A DNA stretch of 46,905 nucleotides from positions 1 through 46,905 of the forward strand of contig SZYA01000080.1 in assembly GCA_005843815.1 (NCBI GenBank). The letters run 5' to 3'. This stretch comes from Chlorobium sp. Lineage in GTDB: Bacteria > Bacteroidota > Chlorobiia > Chlorobiales > Chlorobiaceae. Below are positions 17,139 to 27,212 of the stretch, piece by piece (position 1 is the stretch's first letter; each line of letters opens with the position of its first letter). The position numbers and the translations under genes were made by a program. The notes below the pieces were generated by a model. The model saw only the letters and a program-made list of their open reading frames with translations. It searched no databases and was not told the DNA's origin.

Positions 17139-17238
17139 GAATCGAAGGATATGGAAACCCGGACTGAAAAAATATCCAGCCCGGATGTCAGACAACGAAA
17201 ATCACTTATGGCAACGCCAGCACTTTACTTTTACCTTT

Positions 17239-17514
17239 TTAATCAGCTTTCACATAGCTGTTTAAAAGCCGTGTCAACTGTGATTTCTTGCGAGACGCTT
17301 TGTTGGGGTGAATGTACTTCTTGACCCCGAGACGATCAAGTTTCTGGACAGCCGAACGGTAAGCAACCTCGACTACCGCCTTTTCGGCGCTGGTATCAAT
17401 CAGTTTTTGCATGGTTTTAAGAAGAACTTTCAGCTCTTTTTTCCGTGCTCTGTTCCTGGCATTTCTTCTGTCTGACTGCCGCAGTCTTTTTTCAGCCGAT
17501 TTGTGTAGAGGCAT
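17239..17514 (-). CDS. rpsT: 30S ribosomal protein S20
   Basis: 91 residues, highly basic. [21 protein letters not shown] and the C-terminal [15 protein letters not shown] are the conserved S20 signatures. It binds the 5' domain and helix 44 of 16S rRNA. It is followed after 100 nt by ruvA on the same strand. A credible promoter lies upstream at 17563-17591. Confidence 0.96.
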   Translation of the reverse strand: MPLHKSAEKRLRQSDRRNARNRARKKELKVLLKTMQKLIDTSAEKAVVEVAYRSAVQKLDRLGVKKYIHPNKASRKKSQLTRLLNSYVKAD

Positions 17515-17562
17515 ATATGCTTACTCTTGGATAAAATATTATTAGAATAATAAAAGGTTTCC

Positions 17563-17591
17563 AATATAGGAGAAACGAATCAAAACGACAA
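17563..17591 (-). promoter_or_regulatory. probable sigma-70 promoter for rpsT
   Basis: Minus-strand TTGTCG (17586-17591) and TATATT (17563-17568) are separated by 17 nt. Transcription would start about 40 nt before the rpsT ATG. The -35 lies inside a short run of tandem heptamers (CGACAAA, CGACAAA, CGAGAAA on the plus strand, 17586-17606). Confidence 0.45.
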
Positions 17592-17659
17592 ACGACAAAC
17601 GAGAAAGATTGAGAAAGATTTATATTACGCAAAATATTAATCATGATACCCAGCCGTTT

Positions 17660-19075
17660 ATGAGCTTGATGATCAGCGTTTCCGGGATAAGGGGAATAGT
17701 TGGCGAGAGCCTGACCCCAAAAAATCTGACAACATTTGCAATGGCCTTTGCGTCGTGGACGCTTCGGCGGAATCCTGATAAAAGATCCCGCATTGTTATC
17801 GGCAGAGATACCAGACCTACCGGTAAAGCGATCAGTGATCTGGTCAGCAATACGCTGCTCCTTTGCGGGTGTGATGTTATTGATCTGGGTGTTGCCACTA
17901 CGCCAACGGTTGAAATTGCCGTGGCCGCTGAACAGGCTGATGCCGGACTTATCATTACCGCTTCACACAACCCGGTTGCCTGGAACGCTCTAAAAATGCT
18001 CAACCACCTTGGCGAGTTTTTAAACGCCGGTGAAGTGTCTGAACTTCTTGATATTGCCGAAAAAGAGCAATTTTCCCCTGCACGCTGGGATGCCATCGGC
18101 GCAATCAGCCTGAATAACAAGTATGACGACTATCATATTGAAAAGGTTCTTCAGCTACCCTGTATCAATCCGGCCTCAATTGCCAGAGAAAAGTTCAGGG
18201 TGCTGGTTGACTGTGTTGAAGGTGCAGGCTCTTCGATTGTTCCAAAACTTTGTATACGACTTGGAATCGAGAGCATTGTGCAAGTTGCCTGTGGTGGCAC
18301 CGGCCTCTTTCCCCGAAATCCTGAACCCATTGAAGAAAATTTGTTTGGAACCATCGACGCACTCCAGAACAGTGGATGCGATTTCGCACTGATTGTTGAT
18401 CCTGATGTGGACCGGCTCGCTCTACTGTGCGAGGATGGTTCGCTGTTTGGAGAGGAATACACGCTGGTTGCCTGTGCTGATTTTTACCTGAAGCACAAAC
18501 CCGGAGCGGTGGCAAACAATCTCTCAAGCAGCCGGGCACTCCGTGATATTGCTAACCGGTACGGGGTGGCATGTTACAGCGCCAAAGTTGGCGAAGCCAA
18601 CGTCAGCCAGGTGATGAAAGAGCAACAGGCTGTTATCGGTGGTGAAGGAAACGGTGGGGTTATTCTGCCTGAGTTACACTACGGACGCGATGCGCTGGTC
18701 GGCATCGCGCTGATTGTTCAGGCATTTACCCTCTGGCGCAGTGAAAACAACCGGGGAACACTGTCACAATTCAGGCATCATTTCCCTGATTATTTTATGT
18801 CCAAGCAAAAAATTGTACTCGACCATGCGGATCGCGAATCACTTGGTTCCATATTTAACGATATCTCGCAGCACTACAATACCGCTGAAACAAACAGTCT
18901 GGATGGACTGAAGCTTGATTTTGCCAACAGTTGGGTTCACCTGCGCCCATCAAACACCGAACCTATTGTGAGAATCTATTCCGAGGCCTCCTCTCAAGAA
19001 CAAGCTGAAGCACTGGCCTGTGAGCTGAAGCATGAAATTGAAAAAAGAGGCTCAGGCATAAAAAAGCATGAATAA
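17660..19075 (+). CDS. glmM: phosphoglucosamine mutase / phosphomannomutase family enzyme
   Basis: 471 residues from the ATG at 17660 ([18 protein letters not shown]). It is an alpha-D-phosphohexomutase: the phosphoserine loop [14 protein letters not shown] near residue 98, the Mg-binding loop [10 protein letters not shown] near 247, the sugar-specificity loop [12 protein letters not shown] near 326, and the phosphate-binding [11 protein letters not shown] near 433. Family knowledge: it interconverts hexose-6- and hexose-1-phosphates. The GEGNGG loop is of the archaeal-type GlmM/PMM group rather than the typical GEQSGH of bacterial GlmM, so the exact substrate is open and the symbol is tentative. 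It overlaps the next gene by 8 nt. Confidence 0.85.
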   Translation: MSLMISVSGIRGIVGESLTPKNLTTFAMAFASWTLRRNPDKRSRIVIGRDTRPTGKAISDLVSNTLLLCGCDVIDLGVATTPTVEIAVAAEQADAGLIITASHNPVAWNALKMLNHLGEFLNAGEVSELLDIAEKEQFSPARWDAIGAISLNNKYDDYHIEKVLQLPCINPASIAREKFRVLVDCVEGAGSSIVPKLCIRLGIESIVQVACGGTGLFPRNPEPIEENLFGTIDALQNSGCDFALIVDPDVDRLALLCEDGSLFGEEYTLVACADFYLKHKPGAVANNLSSSRALRDIANRYGVACYSAKVGEANVSQVMKEQQAVIGGEGNGGVILPELHYGRDALVGIALIVQAFTLWRSENNRGTLSQFRHHFPDYFMSKQKIVLDHADRESLGSIFNDISQHYNTAETNSLDGLKLDFANSWVHLRPSNTEPIVRIYSEASSQEQAEALACELKHEIEKRGSGIKKHE

Positions 19076-20891
19076 CAACTCGACAAAAAAAAGCTTCAAG
19101 CCGCAGCAGGATGATACGCTCCAAAAAGAAAAAAAAAGTTCAGTTGACCGCTATATCATCTCCCGTCTTTTCAAGTACATCAAGCCATACAACAGGCTTG
19201 TGGCCATTGCTGTTGTCATTACCATTGCAGGCTCTTTTCTCGGTCCACTGAGACCTTATCTGACAAAAATTGCCATTGACGATTATATCGCCAGCTCCGA
19301 TTTCAAAGGGCTGAGCCTGATCAGCCTGATCCTTGCGGGGGCTATTCTTCTGGATGGCATCAAACAATATATCACCACATGGCTGACACAGATTATCGGA
19401 CAGAAAGCGGTGCTTGCCATCCGCATGGATATTTTCACCCATCTGCAAAAGCTGCCTGCAAGATTTTATGACCGTAACCCTATTGGACGACTGATCACCC
19501 GAACTACAAGTGATGTGGGGTCACTCAATGAGATGCTTTCCAGCGGAATCATCACAATTCTGGGCGACCTGTTACAACTCCTCTTTATTGTTGTGATGAT
19601 GGTCTGGATTGACTGGCAACTCACCCTCATCGTCCTCGCCATTCTTCCCTTGATGATTTATGCAACCATGGCCTTCAAAAAAAGGGTGAGGATTGCCTTT
19701 CAGGATGTTCTTACCCATAACGCAAGACTGAACACCTTTTTTCAGGAGCATCTTACCGGCATGACCATTGTGCAGCTCTTTAACCGTGAAGGGCGCGAAG
19801 CAGGCAACTATGCGGCAATCAATGCAGATCACCGGGATGCCAATATCCGGACTGTATTTTACTTCTCTATCTACTTTCCGCTGATTGAGGTGCTGAGCTC
19901 GGCTGCTGCCGGCCTTGTACTCTGGTACAGCGGTGTACGACTGCTTAAGGCCGATCTCTCCATTGGGGTTGTGGTCTCGTTTGTTCAGTATATATGGCTG
20001 TTTTTCCGCCCGCTGCAGCACCTCTCTGACCGGTTCAATGTTATTCAGACCGCCATCGCAAGCTCTGACCGCATTATCCGGCTCCTTGATGAAAAAGAGG
20101 GAATTGAGGAGCCGTCTGGCCTGTACAATATCGCTTCGTTCAGGGATAGTATTGCGTTCAATAATGTCTGGTTCGCTTATGAAGGTGAAAACTGGGTGCT
20201 GAAAGATATTTCAATGACCATCCGGCAGGGAGAAAAGATTGCCATTGTCGGTGCCACAGGAAGCGGAAAAACAACGCTGATCAATATCATCTCAAAGCTC
20301 TACCCCTTCACAAAAGGGTCCGTGACCATTGACGGCACCCCGTTGCAGGAGATAACGGAACTCTCGGTCAGAAGGCTTGTCGGTGTTGTGATGCAGGATG
20401 TGTTTCTCTTTTCCGGAACCATAAGAGAGAACCTCGCCTTTGGCAATCCCGAGGTCACTGATGAAGCTCTGCAGGAGGCAGCCAGGGTTGTGGGAGCCGA
20501 CCGCTTTATTCAGCAGCTTCCGGGTGGATATGAGTACAGGGTTCTTGAAAACGGCACCGGCCTCTCCTCAGGCCAGAAACAGTTGATTGCCTTCGTCCGG
20601 GCGCTCCTCTACAATCCTGAAATTCTGGTGCTTGACGAGGCCACCAGCTCGGTTGACACCGAAACCGAATCGCTTATTGATGCGGCAACCGCCCGCCTCA
20701 TGAGTGAGCGCACCTCCATTATTATTGCCCACAGACTCTCAACCGTTCAGAAAGCCGACAGAATTATTGTGCTGCACAAAGGGGTCATCAAAGAGAGTGG
20801 AAACCACCAGGAGCTCCTGGCTAAAAGAGGACTTTACTACAAACTCTACCTTTTGCAGCACCCGGAACAGACTCTTCCCGCTGAGTTGTGA
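19068..20891 (+). CDS. ABC exporter, fused membrane and ATP-binding domains
   Basis: 607 residues. A six-helix type I exporter membrane domain (about residues 40-330) contains [22 protein letters not shown] near 130. The ATPase domain carries Walker [12 protein letters not shown] near 397, a Q-loop ([20 protein letters not shown]), the signature LSSGQKQL (serine replaces the usual first glycine of LSGGQ), Walker [17 protein letters not shown] and the switch histidine IIAHRLSTV. Family knowledge: MsbA/MDR-like exporters move lipids, peptides or drugs as homo- or heterodimers. The substrate is unknown. Its start overlaps the preceding mutase by 8 nt, and it converges with the next gene with only 3 nt between the stop codons. 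Confidence 0.9.
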   Translation: MNNNSTKKSFKPQQDDTLQKEKKSSVDRYIISRLFKYIKPYNRLVAIAVVITIAGSFLGPLRPYLTKIAIDDYIASSDFKGLSLISLILAGAILLDGIKQYITTWLTQIIGQKAVLAIRMDIFTHLQKLPARFYDRNPIGRLITRTTSDVGSLNEMLSSGIITILGDLLQLLFIVVMMVWIDWQLTLIVLAILPLMIYATMAFKKRVRIAFQDVLTHNARLNTFFQEHLTGMTIVQLFNREGREAGNYAAINADHRDANIRTVFYFSIYFPLIEVLSSAAAGLVLWYSGVRLLKADLSIGVVVSFVQYIWLFFRPLQHLSDRFNVIQTAIASSDRIIRLLDEKEGIEEPSGLYNIASFRDSIAFNNVWFAYEGENWVLKDISMTIRQGEKIAIVGATGSGKTTLINIISKLYPFTKGSVTIDGTPLQEITELSVRRLVGVVMQDVFLFSGTIRENLAFGNPEVTDEALQEAARVVGADRFIQQLPGGYEYRVLENGTGLSSGQKQLIAFVRALLYNPEILVLDEATSSVDTETESLIDAATARLMSERTSIIIAHRLSTVQKADRIIVLHKGVIKESGNHQELLAKRGLYYKLYLLQHPEQTLPAEL

Positions 20892-20894
20892 ACA

Positions 20895-22163
20895 TTACAA
20901 ACTGCTGTCCCTGAGGACGGTGATCGGATCAAGTTTTGCGGCACGCGCTGACGGCAGAATTGCCGCAAGCGTACTGATCAGCACCGTTATGCCGATAATG
21001 AGCAAAAAATAGAGAGGATTCCAGGACATACTGAAACCTGTTTTGGTCAAAGGCCCCTGGGAACTCTCTATGGGAAGACTTGCAAGGAGACTGATTGACC
21101 CGATTGCCAGTACCCCTCCAGCAAGCGCTCCTGCCAATCCCACCATAAACCCCTCAAAAATAAACATGCTCACCATCTCAACAGCGGAAAATCCCAGAGA
21201 CTTCATGATGGCAATGTCCCGGCTCTTTTCAAAAACGGTGGTTACCAGAATATTTGCCACTCCAAACCCGGAGACAATACCAACAAAGCCAACCAGAGAG
21301 AAAACGATATAACCAATACGAGTAAAAAGGGAGAGTAGACTTGCATTTTCCGTCTGCCAGGTCATACAACGATAACCGGTAACCCGCTCAAGATCTTTTG
21401 ACAGTGAGGCATTGGCAAACGGATCAGCCACTTTGAGCGCAATACCCGACACCTTGTTGGCTGGCAACCCATCAATAATCTGGGCAAATTTGAGCGAAGA
21501 GAGAACACTGTTGTCAACAGCATTGATACCGGAAAAAAAAATGCCCGCCACCTTGCACTGCCTGCTTTTTCCAGAAGCAGGAATAAGAACAACCTGATCA
21601 TTCAGCTTGAGATTCATATCCTTCGCAACTGTTTTCCCGACAAGAAGCGCATGGGCCGTTTTTTCAAACAGGGCAATATCACCCTTGACCATTTTTTTGC
21701 GGATTCCACTGATAGCATCCTCCCGATCAATTAAAACACCTTTGAGGAGAATTGGCTGATTACGGCTCCCTTTTACCGCCATAACCTGTGCATTGACATA
21801 AGGCGAGGCGACCGTAACCTGTTTTTGATATGCCGGTGAGTTCAATAGCGTAAGAATCTGTCGATAGTTACGCACCTCTTCTCGCTCAAGTTTCTGGATA
21901 TTGTTATCAACAAAAGCAATTTCGGAGAAGTTCTCCCGTTTGAGAAGGTTCAACGGCACAGGATCAATCTTTTCACCTTTAACGGTTATATGCGGTGCAA
22001 CATTAACGATTGTTTCAATAAATGACTCAAGAAGTCCCCGGGTCAAAGAGTTGGTGGTAATCAATACCATCGTGCTTATGGCAACGCCAAAAATGGTGGT
22101 CAATGTCTGCCGGCGGCGCCCAAGCAGGTGACGTACCGCTATATCAAACAGCGTTTTCAGCAT
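20895..22163 (-). CDS. ABC transporter permease of the FtsX/MacB/LolC type
   Basis: 422 residues from the ATG at 22163; a longer frame begins at a TTG at 22214. One N-terminal membrane helix (TLTTIFGVAISTMVLITT, about 18-35), a large periplasmic domain (about 45-280) and three C-terminal helices (IGYIVFSLVGFVGIVSGFG, FEGFMVGLAGALAGG, FLLIIGITVLIST) form the MacB/LolC architecture, with the family ending ARAAKLDPITVLRD. Family knowledge: such permeases pair with a separate LolD/MacB-like ATPase for lipoprotein release or export. No such ATPase is adjacent, so the partner lies elsewhere. Divergent from fni. Confidence 0.87.
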   Translation of the reverse strand: MLKTLFDIAVRHLLGRRRQTLTTIFGVAISTMVLITTNSLTRGLLESFIETIVNVAPHITVKGEKIDPVPLNLLKRENFSEIAFVDNNIQKLEREEVRNYRQILTLLNSPAYQKQVTVASPYVNAQVMAVKGSRNQPILLKGVLIDREDAISGIRKKMVKGDIALFEKTAHALLVGKTVAKDMNLKLNDQVVLIPASGKSRQCKVAGIFFSGINAVDNSVLSSLKFAQIIDGLPANKVSGIALKVADPFANASLSKDLERVTGYRCMTWQTENASLLSLFTRIGYIVFSLVGFVGIVSGFGVANILVTTVFEKSRDIAIMKSLGFSAVEMVSMFIFEGFMVGLAGALAGGVLAIGSISLLASLPIESSQGPLTKTGFSMSWNPLYFLLIIGITVLISTLAAILPSARAAKLDPITVLRDSSL

Positions 22164-22211
22164 GATAAAACCACTTCTGCAGCAAGGTAAAAAGTTATGA
22201 ACTATTTTTAT

Positions 22212-22228
22212 CAAGATATGCTATCTTG
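22212..22228. promoter_or_regulatory. perfect palindrome in the permease-fni intergenic region, possible operator
   Basis: CAAGATA (22212-22218) and TATCTTG (22222-22228) are perfect 7-bp arms around a 3-nt spacer, between divergent genes. It could be a repressor site or a small leader hairpin. Confidence 0.3.
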
Positions 22229-22271
22229 GACAGAGTAGAGAGAGATCTTTAACGGAACCTGTCCAAACGGC

Positions 22272-23345
22272 ATGAGCGACACCTCAGACAATATAACAAT
22301 TGAGCGCAAGCATAGCCACGTGGAGATATGTCTCCACGGAGATGTTGTTTTTAACTGCAAAACGACAGGCCTTGAGCGATTTGAGTTTGTCCATAATGCG
22401 CTGCCTGAACTCTCTCTCTCCGATATTGACCTCTCGACAACATTTCTTGGAAAAAAAATCGGGGCTCCTTTGATGATCTCTTCGATGACCGGGGGATACA
22501 GCGAAGCTTCGACACTCAACCAGCATTTGGCAGAGGCTGCGGAACGGTTCAACATTCCGCTTGGCGTTGGCAGTATGCGACAGGCGCTTGAGAATAGTTC
22601 ATATCGCGAAAGTTTTGCCATTACACGAAAGTTCGCTCCTTCAATTCAGATTTTTGCCAACATTGGTGCGCCAGAGATTGCCAAAGGGTTGCGTAAAAGC
22701 GACATCACAATGATGCTTGATCTGCTGAATGCCGATGGACTGATTGTACACCTTAATGCTGCACAGGAGCTTTTTCAGCCTGAAGGCAACACAAATTTCC
22801 GACATGTTCTTGAGCAACTTTCAACACTCACCAACACTATCACTGTTCCGGTTATTGTCAAAGAGGTTGGATGCGGTATTTCGGCAACCGTTGCCCGACA
22901 ACTGATAGAGGCCGGGGTAAGCGTCATTGATGTAGCGGGCGCAGGAGGAATCAGTTGGCAAAAAGTTGAGGAGATTCGTTATACTCGGCAATTCGGCCAT
23001 GACAATCGATTCAGCCCGGCCGCTCTTGATTTTCTTCTGAACTGGGGAATTCCTACGGCTCAATGCCTGCTGGATATCCTCGAACTTAAAAAAGAGCATC
23101 CTGAGTTTAAGGATGTTGAAATCATCGCTTCAGGCGGAATAGCGTGCGGCACTGATATTGCCACTTCGCTGGCGCTTGGAGCCAGGCTCGCCGCATCTGC
23201 ACGTTATATCCTCAAGGCGCTGCACGAAGGAGTCCTTGAAAAAACAATTGATACCTGGCTTAACGATCTACGGGCTGTGATGTTCCTTACCGGATCGGCA
23301 ACCATTGAGGATCTCAGAAACAAAAGACTTCTTATCAAACACTGA
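22272..23345 (+). CDS. fni: type 2 isopentenyl-diphosphate delta-isomerase (FMN-dependent)
   Basis: 357 residues, standard length. FMN-barrel features: KHSHVEICL near residue 14, the [12 protein letters not shown] loop near 73, [10 protein letters not shown] near 98, VKEVGCGIS near 197 and [14 protein letters not shown] near 218, then [12 protein letters not shown] near 287. Family knowledge: it interconverts IPP and DMAPP with reduced FMN, supplying the isoprenoid pathway for carotenoids, chlorophyll tails and quinones. The polyprenyl synthase gene starts 11 nt downstream, so the two probably form an isoprenoid operon. Confidence 0.95.
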   Translation: MSDTSDNITIERKHSHVEICLHGDVVFNCKTTGLERFEFVHNALPELSLSDIDLSTTFLGKKIGAPLMISSMTGGYSEASTLNQHLAEAAERFNIPLGVGSMRQALENSSYRESFAITRKFAPSIQIFANIGAPEIAKGLRKSDITMMLDLLNADGLIVHLNAAQELFQPEGNTNFRHVLEQLSTLTNTITVPVIVKEVGCGISATVARQLIEAGVSVIDVAGAGGISWQKVEEIRYTRQFGHDNRFSPAALDFLLNWGIPTAQCLLDILELKKEHPEFKDVEIIASGGIACGTDIATSLALGARLAASARYILKALHEGVLEKTIDTWLNDLRAVMFLTGSATIEDLRNKRLLIKH

Positions 23346-23356
23346 CCAGTTTCATC

Positions 23357-24355
23357 ATGACTATGCCTATTACACAGGAACTTGTTGAAAAAAAATACGC
23401 TCTCTACCACAAGAAGATCAATGATGCGCTCGGCAGGTGTTTTGACAGGGAAACCCCGGCCACCCTTTATGCTCCTGCAAGGTATATTCTTGAAGGCAAG
23501 GGAAAACGAATCCGTCCATTTCTGACGCTCCTTGCGTCAGAAGCGGTATGTGGCTCTTCGGAAGAGACACTGAATGTGGCTCTTGCCGTTGAAATCCTCC
23601 ATAATTTTACCTTGATCCATGATGACATCATGGATCAGGCAGAGCTCCGCCACGGCAGACTTACCGTTCACAAGAGGTGGAACATCAATGCCGCCATCCT
23701 GGCAGGAGATATGATGATTGCTTATGCTTATGATCTTGCGCTGCAGGCGAAGAGCAACCGCCATGCTGAACTTGTACATATTCTCAACCACGCCAATATC
23801 ACCATCTGTGAAGGGCAGGCACTCGACATGGAGCTTGAAGAGAAAAAAGATGCCACCATAGCAGACTATCTCGACATGATTGCCAAAAAAACCGGACGAC
23901 TTATTTCAGCCGCACTTGAAGCCGGCGGAGTTGCCGGTGATGCGACGAAGGAACAGCTTCAAAGCCTGGTGCTGTTCGGAGAAAAAATAGGCCGCGCATT
24001 TCAGATACAGGATGACTATCTGGATATTATGGCTGTAGATGGAAAGTCCGGCAAAATGGCCGGTGGAGATATCGTTAACGGCAAAAGGACTTGGCTTCTT
24101 CTCCGTTCTATAGAGCTCAGTTCAGGCGCTAACCGCGATCTGCTTAACTCCATCATCACCAATAAAGGCATTAGCGGAGAGAGAGTGCCGGAAGTGAAAG
24201 ATCTCTTTGTGAAATGTGGAGTCCTTGAGGAGACTGCCGCACTGATCAACAAAAATACTGAGGAGGCGCTGACCGCTCTTGAAAGCCTGCCTCATGCAGA
24301 GGGGAAAGAGTACCTGAAAGGGTTTGCTCGTCTGCTGATGCAGAGAGACTTCTAA
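23357..24355 (+). CDS. trans-polyprenyl diphosphate synthase
   Basis: 332 residues. The two aspartate-rich motifs are intact: LIHDDIMDQAELRHG near residue 90 and FQIQDDYLDIM near 217, along with GKGKRIRP near 48 and the KKTGRLISAALEAGG segment near 176. Family knowledge: class E isoprenyl synthases make geranylgeranyl, octaprenyl or similar diphosphates. In green sulfur bacteria such products feed menaquinone, chlorobiumquinone and bacteriochlorophyll tails. The chain length cannot be assigned by eye, although the bulk of small residues before the first Asp motif suggests a longer product than farnesyl. It is followed by dprA after 12 nt. Confidence 0.92.
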   Translation: MTMPITQELVEKKYALYHKKINDALGRCFDRETPATLYAPARYILEGKGKRIRPFLTLLASEAVCGSSEETLNVALAVEILHNFTLIHDDIMDQAELRHGRLTVHKRWNINAAILAGDMMIAYAYDLALQAKSNRHAELVHILNHANITICEGQALDMELEEKKDATIADYLDMIAKKTGRLISAALEAGGVAGDATKEQLQSLVLFGEKIGRAFQIQDDYLDIMAVDGKSGKMAGGDIVNGKRTWLLLRSIELSSGANRDLLNSIITNKGISGERVPEVKDLFVKCGVLEETAALINKNTEEALTALESLPHAEGKEYLKGFARLLMQRDF

Positions 24356-24367
24356 CCACGGTGAATT

Positions 24368-25516
24368 ATGCAGCATCATGAAACCATGGAACAGAGGCTT
24401 CTTCTCCTTCTCCTGACACTTGTTCCGGGTATCGGCCCCGCAAGAATAAAGGCTTTAACCGGCTATTTTCCTGATCTGGCAGATGTGCTGCATGCCGATG
24501 TCAATGAGCTTGTGCAGGTATCGGGAATTGGTGAATCGCTTGCCCGACAGATCCACCATTTTCTTCACCACGCACCTTCAAAAGAAGAGGCCATGCGGGC
24601 CGCAGAAGAGCAGATTGCCTCACTTCACCGACACAATGCAACCATCATAACCATTCTTGATCATGATTATCCGCAACTGTTGAAAGAGATATATGACCCC
24701 CCGCCATGCCTCTTTGTGCGGGGAAAACTTCCAGATAAAGAGTCAACAGGCCTTGCTGTGGTCGGCACAAGGTATGCGTCGCACTATGGCAAACAGGTTA
24801 CGGCCCTGCTCTGCAAGGAGCTGGTTAATTGCGGCATAACCATCTTCAGTGGCTTGGCTTATGGCATCGATACTGCGGCACATACGGCGACTCTTGAACA
24901 TGGGGGGATAACGGTTGCTGTACTTGCAAGCGGCGTTGAGACCATCTATACCGACCCGAAGGGAAAACTATGGCCAAAGATTATTGAACAGGGTGCCATC
25001 ATTTCAGAAGAGTGGATTGGCTCTGCACTCTCTCCGGGAAAATTCCCAAAGAGAAATCGCATTATTTCAGGCATCACTTCAGGCACCATCGTCATAGAGT
25101 CAGATCTGAAAGGGGGATCGCTGATTACTGCCACCTCTGCGCTTGAGCAGAACAGGGAGGTTTTTGCCATCCCGGGAAGTATTTTCTCAAGAACCTCAAG
25201 GGGAACGAACAAGCTCATCCAGCAAGGTCAGGCAAAAGCGATCATGGACGTAGAAGATATCATCAGCGAACTTGGAGGAATATCAGCCAAAAGATCTTCA
25301 GTGAGCGCTCCATTACAGGAGAGCACCACCGACAACCTCACACTTTCTGAAAAAAATATTATCAATTGCATGGGGAGTGCGCCCATGCACATAGATGCAC
25401 TTGCCACTGCTTCAAAACTTGATATCCCCTCGCTTCTTGTACATTTGTTTGAACTGGAACTGAAAGCAGCAATTATGCAACAACCTGGACAGTTTTTTCT
25501 GAAAACAGCCTTTTGA
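24368..25516 (+). CDS. dprA: DNA processing protein DprA/Smf
   Basis: 382 residues. An N-terminal helix-hairpin-helix segment (LTLVPGIGPARIKALTGYF, then VSGIGESLARQI) precedes the Rossmann-like DprA core: VVGTRYASHYGKQVT near residue 133, SGLAYGIDTAAH near 159, SEEWIGSALSPGKFPKRNRIISG near 213 (only partly cited) and EQNREVFAIPGS near 258. A C-terminal winged-helix domain follows the core. Family knowledge: DprA loads RecA on incoming single-stranded DNA during natural transformation; it is also present in many species not known to be competent. ATG 24368 or 24386 are both possible starts. Confidence 0.93.
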   Translation: MQHHETMEQRLLLLLLTLVPGIGPARIKALTGYFPDLADVLHADVNELVQVSGIGESLARQIHHFLHHAPSKEEAMRAAEEQIASLHRHNATIITILDHDYPQLLKEIYDPPPCLFVRGKLPDKESTGLAVVGTRYASHYGKQVTALLCKELVNCGITIFSGLAYGIDTAAHTATLEHGGITVAVLASGVETIYTDPKGKLWPKIIEQGAIISEEWIGSALSPGKFPKRNRIISGITSGTIVIESDLKGGSLITATSALEQNREVFAIPGSIFSRTSRGTNKLIQQGQAKAIMDVEDIISELGGISAKRSSVSAPLQESTTDNLTLSEKNIINCMGSAPMHIDALATASKLDIPSLLVHLFELELKAAIMQQPGQFFLKTAF

Positions 25517-25664
25517 AAACCTTCCGTTTCTTCAAAAAAAGAGGTTATGCAGCTTTGTGTAGTTTTTTAACAGGGAATTATTACCTTTGACTTGATTATA
25601 TTGAGCAATTTCACATTCAACGGTATGGAAGCATTAATCACGCTAACCTAAACGATTAACATTG

Positions 25665-26213
25665 ATGAGTCACTCAAAAGTATTTATTAACATGTCTCGC
25701 CGTGTCATTATGGCTGTCGGGTTGAGCCTGGCACTGGTTGGGCCTGAGTCATTTGCGGCTCAGGAAGGAGCAAAGGTAAGCGTCGTTGATTCGGGCAAAA
25801 TTATTCAAATGCTGCCTGAAACAAAACAAGCTGAGGCTACGCTACAGGCAACCGCCGTTCCATTGCAGAAAGAGCTGGATCGATTGAATCAGGAGTATCA
25901 GAAATCAGTCGCCACATATCGGCAACAGGCTGCATCACTGACAAAAACAGCAAGAGATCAGAAAGAGAAGGATCTTGGCGCAAAAGGCCTTGCTCTTGAA
26001 AAATATCAGCAGGAAAAGTTTGGACGTGGTGGTGTTGTAGAAAAGAAACAGCAGGAACTTCTTGCGCCGATTCGCGAGAAATTGTTGGCCGCTGTTGAGT
26101 CTGTTGCTCTAAAAGAGGGAGTTACCCTTGTTCTCGAAAGGAATATTTCTATTTATGTCGCACCTGAAAACGATCTTACCTTCAAGGTTCTGGACAAGTT
26201 GAATATCAAGTAA
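25665..26213 (+). CDS. OmpH/Skp-family periplasmic chaperone
   Basis: 182 residues from the ATG at 25665; a second ATG at 25692 would give a neater signal peptide (MSRRVIMAVGLSLALVG, cut near FAA). The mature part starts KVSVVDSGKIIQMLPETK and continues as a long charged coiled coil with KELDRLNQEYQKS and EKYQQEKFGRGG, ending in LEKNISIYV-like sequence. Family knowledge: Skp trimers hold outer-membrane proteins on the way to BamA. It is the first of a run with lptC, panD and glmU-N; the gap to lptC is 12 nt. Confidence 0.85.
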   Translation: MSHSKVFINMSRRVIMAVGLSLALVGPESFAAQEGAKVSVVDSGKIIQMLPETKQAEATLQATAVPLQKELDRLNQEYQKSVATYRQQAASLTKTARDQKEKDLGAKGLALEKYQQEKFGRGGVVEKKQQELLAPIREKLLAAVESVALKEGVTLVLERNISIYVAPENDLTFKVLDKLNIK

Positions 26214-26225
26214 TGCTCTCCCGAA

Positions 26226-26774
26226 TTGAGAAGAATCGTTTCCATTATTTCGTTTGTTCTTTTGATCGTAACGCCGGGATGCAGTGGGGATGTCAAGAAT
26301 AGACGCTCCCCTGCCAAGGCTTCCTTTGTGCCAGAAAATTTGATACAAGAGAGCTGGATGGCCAGGGTGGATCTTACAACATCCGGTATACGCCATGGTG
26401 TCGTTCAGGCTGCTCACGAGGCAGAGTATAGAACAAAGAACGGCAGCGAATATCATCTTGATGGGGGAGTAAAACTAACTCTCTTTGACGACAACGGTAG
26501 AGCAACAACAACTATCACGGCCGAAAGTGCTGTTATTCATGATAATCAGGATATTGAGGCGACGGGTAGCGTTGTGGTAACCTCAACTGAAGGAACCATC
26601 TTGAGCACAGAGTATGTCAGGAGAAGTGCCAAGGATACCATGATACGTTCAGACAGGGCTGTTACCATTACGATGCCGGAGGAGATAATTCGGGGAAAGG
26701 GTTTTGAAAGTGATCAGGCCTTGAAAAGGTATCGGATTTTCCGGGGAAGCGGTGAGGCCCTTATACAACAATAA
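26226..26774 (+). CDS. lptC: LPS export ABC transporter periplasmic protein LptC-like lipoprotein
   Basis: 182 residues, using a TTG start at 26226 because no ATG precedes the signal sequence. The N-terminus [20 protein letters not shown] is a lipoprotein signal with Cys as the likely lipid anchor, unlike the membrane-anchored E. coli LptC. The remainder is a beta-jellyroll repeat pattern ([53 protein letters not shown]) typical of LptC/OstA-N domains. Family knowledge: it forms part of the periplasmic bridge carrying LPS from LptBFG to LptD. It lies between the Skp-like gene and panD. Confidence 0.8.
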   Translation: MRRIVSIISFVLLIVTPGCSGDVKNRRSPAKASFVPENLIQESWMARVDLTTSGIRHGVVQAAHEAEYRTKNGSEYHLDGGVKLTLFDDNGRATTTITAESAVIHDNQDIEATGSVVVTSTEGTILSTEYVRRSAKDTMIRSDRAVTITMPEEIIRGKGFESDQALKRYRIFRGSGEALIQQ

Positions 26775-26790
26775 TGAAGTTCTTTTGTTC

Positions 26791-27177
26791 ATGAAATTAC
26801 ACGTTCTGAAGTCAAAAATACATAACGCTATTGTTACCAGCGGAGATCTCGAATATGAAGGCAGCATCACTATTGATAATGAGCTGCTCGAAATGGCCAA
26901 TATGATTCCCAACGAAAAAGTACTTGTTGTCAATAACAATAATGGCGAACGGTTTGAGACATACATTATCGAGGGGGCCCAAGGCTCCCGAGAGATTCAG
27001 CTCAACGGGGCTGCTGCTCGATGTGCTTTGGTTGGCGATGAGATCATCATCATGACATTTACCATCATGGAAGAGGCTGAAGCACGCCTTTTCAAGCCGA
27101 TGGTTCTTATTGTCGACAAAAAGAACAACCCCAAAAGTCGACACTATGTAGGTGAAGAGAAGCAACCTGTCTCTTGA
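26791..27177 (+). CDS. panD: aspartate 1-decarboxylase (pyruvoyl enzyme precursor)
   Basis: 128 residues from the ATG at 26791 ([13 protein letters not shown]). Lys9 and the self-cleavage site Gly24-Ser25 (YEGSITID) are conserved, as are [12 protein letters not shown] near residue 52 and [17 protein letters not shown] near 73. Family knowledge: the serine becomes a pyruvoyl cofactor and the enzyme makes beta-alanine for pantothenate and CoA. The gap to lptC is 16 nt and to the glmU-like gene 35 nt, so this CoA gene seems to be in an envelope operon. Confidence 0.95.
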   Translation: MKLHVLKSKIHNAIVTSGDLEYEGSITIDNELLEMANMIPNEKVLVVNNNNGERFETYIIEGAQGSREIQLNGAAARCALVGDEIIIMTFTIMEEAEARLFKPMVLIVDKKNNPKSRHYVGEEKQPVS

Positions 27178-27212
27178 TTCTCTCAAATACACTCCATACT
27201 CATAACAGATCA

